Shown here: piece after piece, positions 1-5,788 of the stretch
Layout: the number at the start of each line of letters is the position of its first letter
Position numbering within the stretch: position 1 is the first letter of the stretch
Source: RUG13615 sp040307715
Lineage (GTDB): Bacteria; Bacillota; Clostridia; Peptostreptococcales; Anaerovoracaceae
DNA length: 9,139 nucleotides
Assembly (NCBI GenBank): GCA_040307715.1
Contig: JAWRJC010000049.1
Location: forward strand, 1-9,139
Direction of reading: 5' to 3'
Notes under the pieces: model-generated
Database searches by the model: none
What the model saw: only the letters and a program-made list of their open reading frames with translations
What the model was told of the DNA's origin: nothing
Program-made: the position numbers and the translations under genes

Positions 1-846
1 CAGGCGGACAAGGTCTTCCTGACGCTTGCGGACGGGAGCGAGAACACGCTGTCGACTTCCGGCACATATGCGGCGGACGGCGATACCAATGTCGATGCGG
101 TCGTCTTTTCAAAGGAGGATCTCTGTATCCAGGGCGGCGGGACGCTTGCGATCACATCGGTAGAGGGCAACGGAGTCACGTCCAAGGATGATCTGAAGGT
201 CACCGGCGGCACGATCAGCATCGACGTTACCGGGCATGCGCTGGAAGGAAAGGACAGCGTGCGCATCGCAGATGGCTCTTTCGATCTGACTTGCGGTAAA
301 GACGGGATCCACGCTGACAATGACGAGGACGATACGAAAGGATACGTCTACATCGCGGGCGGCACTTTCAAGATCAATGCATCGGATGATGGCATCCATG
401 CTGTCACGACCTTGACGATCAATGCGGGTACGTTCGACATCACGGCCGCGGAAGCGCTGGAAGCGACATATATCACGATCAATGACGGTGTGATCGGTAT
501 CAGCGCCTCGGATGACGGCATCAATGCGTCAGCCAAATCTACCGCTTATACACCAACCACCGAGATCAACGGCGGCAAGATCACCATCAGCATGGGGCAG
601 GGCGACACCGATGCGGTCGATTCGAACGGATACATCTATATCAACGGCGGTGAAATTGATATCACTGCGCAGTCCCCGTTTGATTATGACATGGGGGCGG
701 AACTGAACGGCGGGACGCTTATCGTCAATGGGGCACAGACGACTGAGATCACCAACCAGATGATGGGCGGCGGCATGCCCGGTGGTGAAATGGGCACCCC
801 GGGAGGCGGACAGATGCCCGGTGCTCCGGGCGGGATGCAGCCGTAA
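1..846 (+). CDS. Cthe_2159-like carbohydrate-binding beta-helix protein, 3' part
   Basis: The reading frame is open from the first base, so the start and any signal peptide lie upstream; 281 codons plus a TAA stop are visible. The protein is built of irregular repeats in which a Gly-rich turn (GGT, GGK, GGE or NAGT) precedes a short strand such as FKINA, FDITA, ITISM or IDITA, often followed by an SDDGI(H/N)A motif (residues about 95-105, 127-137, 169-177). This layout is typical of the right-handed parallel beta-helix family founded by Clostridium thermocellum Cthe_2159 (carbohydrate-binding domain-containing proteins), whose founder binds polygalacturonate-like polymers. The last ~30 residues (from base 760) are rich in Gly, Met and Pro (MMGGGMPGGEMG), a low-complexity tail I recall as common in this family. 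It is probably extracellular or cell-wall associated. In related Clostridia such genes often sit near CotH-like and VTC/polyphosphate-polymerase genes, but that region is outside the window. Family is fairly sure; the ligand is unknown. Confidence 0.78.
   Translation, partial: QADKVFLTLADGSENTLSTSGTYAADGDTNVDAVVFSKEDLCIQGGGTLAITSVEGNGVTSKDDLKVTGGTISIDVTGHALEGKDSVRIADGSFDLTCGKDGIHADNDEDDTKGYVYIAGGTFKINASDDGIHAVTTLTINAGTFDITAAEALEATYITINDGVIGISASDDGINASAKSTAYTPTTEINGGKITISMGQGDTDAVDSNGYIYINGGEIDITAQSPFDYDMGAELNGGTLIVNGAQTTEITNQMMGGGMPGGEMGTPGGGQMPGAPGGMQP
379..527 (+). repeat. Internal direct repeat within the beta-helix gene
   Basis: Two 23-base copies (379-401 and 505-527) differ at only three positions and encode ASDDGIHA and ASDDGINA. 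They are 126 bases (42 codons) apart, so they are in phase and mark two equivalent turns of the predicted beta-helix. This is repeat structure inside a coding region, not a mobile element. Confidence 0.7.
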
Positions 847-853
847 AAAGTGG

Positions 854-882
854 TTGACAAGCCGGGGCTGACTCATTATTAT
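854..882 (+). promoter_or_regulatory. Sigma-70-type promoter for tRNA-Leu(GAG)
   Basis: A perfect -35 box TTGACA (854-859) is followed by a 17-base spacer and a -10 box TATTAT (877-882, five of six consensus bases). Initiation would fall near 889, about 16 bases before the tRNA 5' end, leaving a short leader for RNase P to remove. The promoter begins seven bases after the stop codon of the upstream gene. Confidence 0.82.
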
Positions 883-904
883 TAGTTTGTTAGCCAAACG
901 GCAT

Positions 905-989
905 GCGCCCGTGGCGGAATAGGCAGACGCGCACGTTTGAGGGGCGTGTGGGTAACACCGTGCTGGTTCAAGTCCAGTCGGGCGCACCA
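905..989 (+). tRNA. tRNA-Leu, anticodon GAG
   Basis: A complete class II tRNA of 85 bases with encoded CCA. The acceptor stem pairs GCGCCCG (905-911) with CGGGCGC (979-985), followed by discriminator A986, as expected for leucine, and CCA at 987-989. The anticodon stem pairs 932-936 with 944-948 around the loop TTGAGGG (937-943), giving anticodon GAG at 939-941, which reads CUC and CUU. A long variable arm (949-961) with a GGT/ACC stem and a T arm with loop TTCAAGT (967-973) complete the cloverleaf. It has its own promoter and terminator. Confidence 0.95.
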
Positions 990-992
990 CTG

Positions 993-1021
993 AAAAGCAT
1001 CTCCTGAGGAGGTGCTTTTTT
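993..1021 (+). terminator. Intrinsic terminator after tRNA-Leu(GAG)
   Basis: AAGCATCTCC (995-1004) pairs with GGAGGTGCTT (1008-1017) around a TGA loop, with one T-G pair. The stem can extend by two A-T pairs (993-994 with 1018-1019). It runs directly into a T tract (1016-1021). It lies only four bases after the tRNA CCA end and should stop transcription before the RND gene. Confidence 0.9.
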
Positions 1022-1094
1022 CGTATGTTCTGGCATATACACTCTTTCTGTCGGAAATCCGTTCTATTTTACTAATTTGGTATCGGAACCAACT

Positions 1095-1123
1095 TTTTTG
1101 TGATACACTTTCTGTGCTATATG
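1095..1123 (+). promoter_or_regulatory. Possible weak extended -10 promoter for the RND gene
   Basis: TGCTATATG (1115-1123) reads as an extended -10 (TG, one base, then TATATG, four of six consensus). The -35 position (1095-1100, TTTTTG) is poor. If real, transcription would begin near 1130 and leave a leader of about 50 bases before the TTG start at 1181, which would exclude the in-frame GTG at 1100 and ATG at 1121. A promoter is expected here because a terminator ends at 1021, but this exact one is tentative. Confidence 0.3.
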
Positions 1124-1180
1124 CAGATTTGCGGACAGCCCGGCACTGCCGGACGACCGCGACAGAAAGAGAGCGATTCC

Positions 1181-4100
1181 TTGATCCCGAAATACAGTGT
1201 CAAAAAGCCTTATACGGTACTGGTCATGGTCGTGGCGATCCTTGTCCTCGGCTATGTTTCCTTTACACGGATGACGCCGGAACTGTTTCCGAACATCAAC
1301 CTGCCGTATGTCGCTGTCATGACACCCTGGCCCGGTGCAGCGCCGGAAGAAGTGGAGAAGAACGTGACCATACCGCTGGAAGAGCAGCTGGCCACGCTCG
1401 AGGATCTCAAAACGATGCAGTCGCAGTCGATGGAGAACTACTCCCTGATCCTGCTCGAGTTCGAAAGCGATGCCAACCTGGACATCGTTTCGGTCGACAT
1501 CCGCGACAAGGTAGACCTGGCGGACAATCAGTTCGAGGACACTGTGTCGGATCCGATCATCTATAAAATGAACCCCAATATGATCCCGACGACCGTTGCA
1601 GCGGTCAACAGAGAAGGAATGACCTCAGAAGAGCTATCGACGTTCGTTGAGGGGGATCTGCTGCGCCGCCTTGACGCCATCAATGGCGTTGCCAGTGTCA
1701 CAACAGCGGGGCTTGTGGAGAGCACGGTGCATATTGCGCTGGACGCGGATAAAATCAAAAAACTCAACGACGATCTGACCGCAAAGATCAAATCGGCAAC
1801 GGACGAAGCAAAGAGCGGGATCGAGAGCGGCATCTCTGCAGCCGAGAGCGGTCTGTCGCAGGTGGATGCCGGAAAAGAGCAGATCAAAAAAGCGCAGCAG
1901 GAACTGGCAGCGCAGCGGGAACTTGTCGGACCGGCGCTGGAACAGATCGCGCAGCTCGTTGCGGCAAGAGATGCAGCGCAGCGGATCGTTGACACGATGA
2001 AAGAGGCGGCTTCGCAGCTGCCGGAGATTCCCGGGGATACGGAGATCCCCGAAGATGCGGAGATCCCCGAAGAACTGATCCCGGACGGCAGTTCCGCCGA
2101 ACAGATGGATCCACAGCAGATCGTCGATGAGGCGCAGAAGGCTCTTGATGCGGCGGTCGCGCAGCTCGCACCATACAAAGAACAGCTGAAGACCGTCGGT
2201 GTCGACATTGATGCCATGACGAAAGATGCCGCGTCCGCTCAGGCGGCAGTCACGTCTTTCAATATTGCCATGACGATGACAGCGGATGAACTCAGCAACT
2301 CGATGGCGGATCTGTCCGCAACAGACGCGTACCTGCGCTCTTCCATCATGCAGCTGCAGACGACCCTCGGCACGATCGAAGCGCAGGCGGACAGCGCCGC
2401 TTCCGTAGACCTGACGACAGTTCTCTCTGCGGCGAACATCTCGCAGATCCTGGCCGCCGAAAACTTTGAAATGCCGGCCGGTTATATTTCCCAGAACGAC
2501 GCGGATGCGATCGTTTCGGTGGGGGAAGAGTTCACGGATCTTTCCGAGATCGAGGATCTGATCCTGTTCGATCCGGGCGTCGACGGCTTTGACCCGGTCC
2601 GCATCAAAGATGTGGCGACCGTTCAGTATGTCAACAACAGCGATGAAGTCTACGCCAGGATCAACGGGGAAGACGGCATCCTGCTTTCTTTCTCCAAACA
2701 GTCGGATACATCCACTTCCAAGGTGTCCGGAAATATTCTGGAGGCATTTGACGATCTGTCTGCCGAGTACGACGGGCTTTCGTTCTATGTGCTGTCCGAT
2801 CAGGGCGAGTACATCCGCATCGTCATCGACGGCGTCCTGCGCAACCTGCTGCTCGGCGCGGTCCTTGCCATCCTGATCCTGCTGCTGTTCCTGCGGGATA
2901 TCAAGCCGACGCTGATCACAGCGATCTCGATCCCTGTCAGCTTGACGTTCGCGCTGGTCCTGATGTACTTCTCAGGCGTCACACTCAATATCATTTCACT
3001 GGCCGGCCTTGCGGTAGGCGTCGGCATGCTGGTGGATAATTCTATCGTCGTCATCGAGAACATCTACCGGCTGCGTCACATGGGAATCAGCAAAATACAG
3101 GCTGCCGTGTCAGGCGCCTCGCAGGTAGCCGGTGCGATCACAGCGTCGACACTGACCACGATCTGTGTCTTTTTCCCGATCGTTTTTGTGGATGGATTCA
3201 CGAAAGACATATTCACCGATATGGCGCTGACCATCGGCTATTCTTTGTTTGCGAGTTTGTTCATCGCCCTGACGGTGGTCCCCGCGATGGGGAGCGCCAT
3301 GCTGGAAAAGACCAGTGAAAAGGCCTGGTTCGCGGACAGAAACCGCGGACTGCTCAAAAAGTATCTGTTCCTTCTGGACAAGGCGCTGGCACACCGGTTC
3401 GTCACACTGCTGGTGGTGGTCGTGCTGCTTGCCAGCTCTGCCGCAGTGCTGCTCGGAAAGGGGATCGAGTACATGCCGGCGATGGCCAGCCAGCAGATCT
3501 CCGCATCTGTCACGATGCCGGAAGACATTGAGGATGAAGACGCTATGCGGATCGCGGATGAGATCGCCGAAGAGACGATGGCGATCGACGGTGTCGAAAC
3601 GGTCGGCATCATGCCTGCGAACTCTACCGCCAGCATCATGGGTGTCAGCGGGGACGCGGACTTTGAGGAAATGACGATGTATGTCCTGCTGGATGAAGAC
3701 AGCATCTCCGAGAACGAGGCTGTTTCCGCGAAGATCTCCGAGATCGGGACCGCAAAAGGATGCGACATGTTCGTGTCCGGGGACATCGATATGACCCAGA
3801 TGATGGGCGGGACGACGATCTCCGTTAATGTGTTCGGCGACAACAACGATGACCTCAGAACAGCTGTCGTTATGATCGAGGACGCGCTGCGGGGGATGGA
3901 CGAACTGCAGGAAGTGTCGGATGTCAATCAGAACTCGCAGGATGAGGTCGTCATCGCAGTCGATAAAAACAAAGCAATGAAGAAGGGCATGACGGTCGCC
4001 CAGGTCTATCAGGCAGTCGCCCAGGCGCTCTCCGATACGACCAGACCGACTTCGATCCGGTATGAGGGCGGCGACAGAGATATCGTCATTGAGACCGGAG

Positions 4101-4939
4101 AGAAGAACGAACGGCTTTCCCGCGAAGATCTGGAATCGCTCGAACTGACATATGCCAACCAGATGACCGGCAGCAGCGTCACTTTCAAACTGACCGATAT
4201 CGCGGAGATCCGCGACGGCAAGACACTCGCCTATATCGGCCATCTCGATCAGGCGCGCGGCATCAGCGTGACCGCCGCAGCCGCGACGAATGAAGAGAGT
4301 ACCACGGTCCTGCAGGATAAAGTCGAAAAGACGATCGGCGCGCTGGATCTTCCCGATGGAATCCGGCTGGAGTATCAGGGTCAGAACGAACAGATCATGG
4401 ACGCACTGTGGGATCTGATCAAGATGATGCTGCTCGGCGCGCTTCTGATCTACCTGATCATGGTCGCGCAGTTCCAGTCTCTGCGGTCTCCGTTCATCGT
4501 CATGTTCACGATGCCGCTCGCGTTCACGGGCGGATTCATTGCGCTTCTGATCACCGGCAATGTGTTCAGCATCGTCGGTATGATCGGTTTCATCGTATTG
4601 CTCGGCATCGTCGTCAACAACGGCATCGTGCTTGTGGATTATATCAATCAGATGCGCCATGAGGGGATGGAAAAACGGGACGCGATCCGTGAAGCCGGTG
4701 CCGCAAGGATCCGGCCGGTCCTCATGACAGCGCTGACAACGGTCCTCGGCCTCATCCCGCTGGCCTGCGGCATCGGCGACGGGGCAGAGATGGTCCAGCC
4801 TGTCGCGATCGTCTGCATCGGCGGTCTGCTTTACGCGACGCTGATGACGCTTGTTGTGATCCCGGTCGTTTATGACATCTTTACCGGGAAAAACCTGCGG
4901 ACGATCCGGGAGGAAGAGTTGACGGTGCTTGATATCTGA
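1181..4939 (+). CDS. RND-superfamily efflux permease (HAE1/AcrB-like) with a coiled-coil insertion
   Basis: An inner-membrane transporter of the AcrB/SwrC type, expected to export hydrophobic or amphipathic compounds using an ion gradient. I chose the TTG at 1181 (1252 residues, IPKYSVKKPYTV at the N terminus) because the family begins just before TM1 and a purine run (1164-1173) lies seven bases upstream; in-frame GTG 1100 and ATG 1121 lack a Shine-Dalgarno site. TM1 is at ~11-30, a porter domain follows (GAAPEEVE at 52), then TM2-6 from ~555 including GVGMLVDNSIVVIENI (Asp619), TM7 at ~741-762, a second porter domain, and TM8-12 from ~1078 including FQSLRSP and VVNNGIVLVDY (Asn1146). AcrB relatives are usually ~1050 residues; the excess is a block at ~196-415 rich in Ala, Gln, Glu and Lys. 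Asn replaces the TM10 lysine of AcrB. No adaptor gene adjoins it. Substrate unknown. Confidence 0.9.
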   Translation: MIPKYSVKKPYTVLVMVVAILVLGYVSFTRMTPELFPNINLPYVAVMTPWPGAAPEEVEKNVTIPLEEQLATLEDLKTMQSQSMENYSLILLEFESDANLDIVSVDIRDKVDLADNQFEDTVSDPIIYKMNPNMIPTTVAAVNREGMTSEELSTFVEGDLLRRLDAINGVASVTTAGLVESTVHIALDADKIKKLNDDLTAKIKSATDEAKSGIESGISAAESGLSQVDAGKEQIKKAQQELAAQRELVGPALEQIAQLVAARDAAQRIVDTMKEAASQLPEIPGDTEIPEDAEIPEELIPDGSSAEQMDPQQIVDEAQKALDAAVAQLAPYKEQLKTVGVDIDAMTKDAASAQAAVTSFNIAMTMTADELSNSMADLSATDAYLRSSIMQLQTTLGTIEAQADSAASVDLTTVLSAANISQILAAENFEMPAGYISQNDADAIVSVGEEFTDLSEIEDLILFDPGVDGFDPVRIKDVATVQYVNNSDEVYARINGEDGILLSFSKQSDTSTSKVSGNILEAFDDLSAEYDGLSFYVLSDQGEYIRIVIDGVLRNLLLGAVLAILILLLFLRDIKPTLITAISIPVSLTFALVLMYFSGVTLNIISLAGLAVGVGMLVDNSIVVIENIYRLRHMGISKIQAAVSGASQVAGAITASTLTTICVFFPIVFVDGFTKDIFTDMALTIGYSLFASLFIALTVVPAMGSAMLEKTSEKAWFADRNRGLLKKYLFLLDKALAHRFVTLLVVVVLLASSAAVLLGKGIEYMPAMASQQISASVTMPEDIEDEDAMRIADEIAEETMAIDGVETVGIMPANSTASIMGVSGDADFEEMTMYVLLDEDSISENEAVSAKISEIGTAKGCDMFVSGDIDMTQMMGGTTISVNVFGDNNDDLRTAVVMIEDALRGMDELQEVSDVNQNSQDEVVIAVDKNKAMKKGMTVAQVYQAVAQALSDTTRPTSIRYEGGDRDIVIETGEKNERLSREDLESLELTYANQMTGSSVTFKLTDIAEIRDGKTLAYIGHLDQARGISVTAAAATNEESTTVLQDKVEKTIGALDLPDGIRLEYQGQNEQIMDALWDLIKMMLLGALLIYLIMVAQFQSLRSPFIVMFTMPLAFTGGFIALLITGNVFSIVGMIGFIVLLGIVVNNGIVLVDYINQMRHEGMEKRDAIREAGAARIRPVLMTALTTVLGLIPLACGIGDGAEMVQPVAIVCIGGLLYATLMTLVVIPVVYDIFTGKNLRTIREEELTVLDI
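2022..2075 (+). repeat. Three tandem copies of an 18-base unit (EIPxDx repeat)
   Basis: Units at 2022-2039, 2040-2057 and 2058-2075 share a CGGAGATCCCCGAAGA-like core; the second and third copies are nearly identical and the first is more diverged. Because the unit is 18 bases it stays in frame and encodes EIPGDT, EIPEDA and EIPEEL. It forms a Pro/Glu-rich linker at about residues 282-299 of the RND protein, in the middle of its inserted coiled-coil block. Confidence 0.85.
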
Positions 4940-4948
4940 TGATATAAT
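4919..4948 (+). promoter_or_regulatory. Strong sigma-70-type promoter for tRNA-Leu(CAA) and probably yajC
   Basis: TTGACG (4919-4924, five of six) and a perfect TATAAT (4943-4948) are separated by 18 bases. The -35 box lies inside the final codons of the RND gene, whose TGA stop is at 4937-4939 within the spacer. Initiation near 4955 would be about eight bases before the tRNA 5' end. Confidence 0.85.
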
Positions 4949-4962
4949 TTTCGTCGATATGT

Positions 4963-5049
4963 GCCGGCGTGATGGAATTGGCAGACGTGCCGGATTCAAA
5001 ATCCGGTGGTGGCAACACCGTGCGGGTTCGACCCCCGCCGCCGGCACCA
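4963..5049 (+). tRNA. tRNA-Leu, anticodon CAA
   Basis: A complete class II tRNA of 87 bases. The acceptor stem pairs GCCGGCG (4963-4969) with CGCCGGC (5039-5045), followed by discriminator A5046 and encoded CCA (5047-5049). The anticodon stem CCGGA/TCCGG (4990-4994 with 5002-5006) closes the loop TTCAAAA, placing anticodon CAA at 4997-4999 to read UUG. The variable arm has a GGTG/CACC stem and the T loop is TTCGACC. There is no strong terminator before yajC, 46 bases downstream, so the two may share a transcript. Confidence 0.96.
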
Positions 5050-5055
5050 TCAGGT

Positions 5056-5072
5056 TCGCACAAAATGTGTGA
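5056..5072 (+). other. Small hairpin between tRNA-Leu(CAA) and yajC
   Basis: TCGCACA (5056-5062) pairs with TGTGTGA (5066-5072) across a three-base AAA loop, giving seven pairs including one G-T. The following bases (TTTGTTGT) are only partly T-rich, so termination here would be weak. It could be a tRNA 3'-processing or attenuation element, or chance. Confidence 0.4.
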
Positions 5073-5080
5073 TTTGTTGT

Positions 5081-5087
5081 AAGGAGG
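5081..5087 (+). promoter_or_regulatory. Shine-Dalgarno site of yajC
   Basis: AAGGAGG is a near-perfect ribosome binding site eight bases before the ATG at 5096. It fixes the start there and rules out the longer in-frame reading that would begin at 5006 inside the tRNA. Confidence 0.92.
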
Positions 5088-5095
5088 AATTATTA

Positions 5096-5596
5096 ATGAA
5101 CAGCCAGACTCTGACTATGTTTGTCCCGCTTATCCTGCTGATCGCAGCGATGTACTTCCTGCTGATCCGTCCGCAGAAGAAGCGGGAAAGAGAAGTCAAC
5201 AACATGCGTGCCAATCTGCACGTCGGTGACGAGATCGTCACGATCGGCGGCATCTGCGGCAAGATCGTCAAGACCAAGGACGAGAGTATCGTTATCCAGG
5301 TCGGCGCGGACAAGGTCAAGATGGAGATGATGAAATGGTCCGTTTCCAAGGTCGTCAATCCCGCGGAAGCGAGAGCGGCCAGAAAAGCGGACAGAGCCAT
5401 GAAGGAAGAAGCCGAGGAAGAAGCTCCGAAGAAGGCAATGCCCAAGCGCATGAAGAAAGCGGAAGAAGTGGTCGAAGAGACCGAGGCCAAGGCGGAAGAG
5501 GCAGTGGAAGCAGCTGAAGAAAAGGCTGAAGCTGCCGCGAAAGCTGTAGAAGCCGAAGTCGACGAGGCCGCCAGCGAAGCGTTCGACGAGGAGTAG
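5096..5596 (+). CDS. yajC: YajC, preprotein translocase accessory subunit, with long charged tail
   Basis: YajC is a small single-span membrane protein that associates with SecDF and the SecYEG channel; its individual role is minor and still unclear. The 166-residue product starts at the ATG with the strong Shine-Dalgarno site. Residues ~8-24 are a hydrophobic span ending in the family hallmark LIRPQKKRE, followed by the compact cytoplasmic domain with GDEIVTIGGICGKIVK (~43-58) and KMEMMKWSVSKVV (~77-89). Typical YajC proteins are about 85-110 residues long; here residues ~95-166 add a Glu/Ala/Lys-rich segment, first mixed-charge (KKAMPKRMKK) then strongly acidic and probably helical. It follows tRNA-Leu(CAA) directly and is closed by its own terminator, so it is probably not on the main secDF transcript although secDF is next. 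Confidence 0.95.
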   Translation: MNSQTLTMFVPLILLIAAMYFLLIRPQKKREREVNNMRANLHVGDEIVTIGGICGKIVKTKDESIVIQVGADKVKMEMMKWSVSKVVNPAEARAARKADRAMKEEAEEEAPKKAMPKRMKKAEEVVEETEAKAEEAVEAAEEKAEAAAKAVEAEVDEAASEAFDEE

Positions 5597-5641
5597 TCTG
5601 TCTTAAACAGCTGCAGTGTACGAACTACTGAAAACAAAAGA

Positions 5642-5668
5642 AAAAAGACCCGCGCGGCGGGTCTTTTT
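5642..5668 (+). terminator. Intrinsic terminator after yajC
   Basis: GACCCGC (5647-5653) pairs with GCGGGTC (5657-5663) across a GCG loop. The stem extends with five A-T pairs from the upstream A run (5642-5646) to the T run (5664-5668). The symmetric A and T tracts also allow it to act on the opposite strand. Confidence 0.93.
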
Positions 5669-5725
5669 ACTTGTCCTGTCATTTTGAAGAAAGGTGAAAA
5701 TACAGGAAATCAACGTGTATATCCC

Positions 5726-5754
5726 TTGTTATGATCCGTGGAATGGAGTATAAT
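5726..5754 (+). promoter_or_regulatory. Sigma-70-type promoter for secDF
   Basis: TTGTTA (5726-5731, four of six) and a perfect TATAAT (5749-5754) are separated by 17 bases. Initiation near 5761 gives a leader of about 28 bases before the ATG at 5789. An upstream in-frame ATG at 5738 lies between the two promoter boxes and so would not be in the mRNA. Confidence 0.82.
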
Positions 5755-5775
5755 AACTTGGTATATTTTTTTGAT

Positions 5776-5781
5776 GAGGTG
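5776..5781 (+). promoter_or_regulatory. Shine-Dalgarno site of secDF
   Basis: GAGGTG lies seven bases before the ATG at 5789. It supports this start over the in-frame ATG at 5738, which would add 17 residues and has no such site. Confidence 0.8.
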
Positions 5782-5788
5782 TTTTTCA

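Noticed and set aside
529..990. Minus-strand frame beginning in tRNA-Leu(GAG)
   Set aside because: The first residues (GLEPARCYPHAP) are the familiar false peptide obtained by translating the complement of a tRNA; the rest is antisense to the beta-helix gene.
1100..1180. GTG at 1100 or ATG at 1121 as the RND start
   Set aside because: Neither has a Shine-Dalgarno site, the added residues (Cys/Gly/Pro/Arg-rich) do not resemble the family N terminus, and the family sequence begins exactly at the TTG at 1181.
1012..1566. Plus-strand frame overlapping the start of the RND gene in another frame
   Set aside because: It begins in the terminator T tract and runs out of frame through conserved RND sequence; the composition is Arg/Gly-rich and no domain is seen.
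3110..5050. Long minus-strand open frame (646 codons) opposite the RND gene and tRNA
   Set aside because: It is antisense to a clear RND permease, its translation is His/Asp/Arg-rich without domains, and its N-terminal part is just the reverse complement of the tRNA-Leu gene. It is a shadow of GC-biased codon use.
5006..5095. N-terminal extension of YajC starting inside the tRNA
   Set aside because: It translates tRNA-Leu(CAA) sequence; the strong Shine-Dalgarno site at 5081-5087 places the start at 5096.
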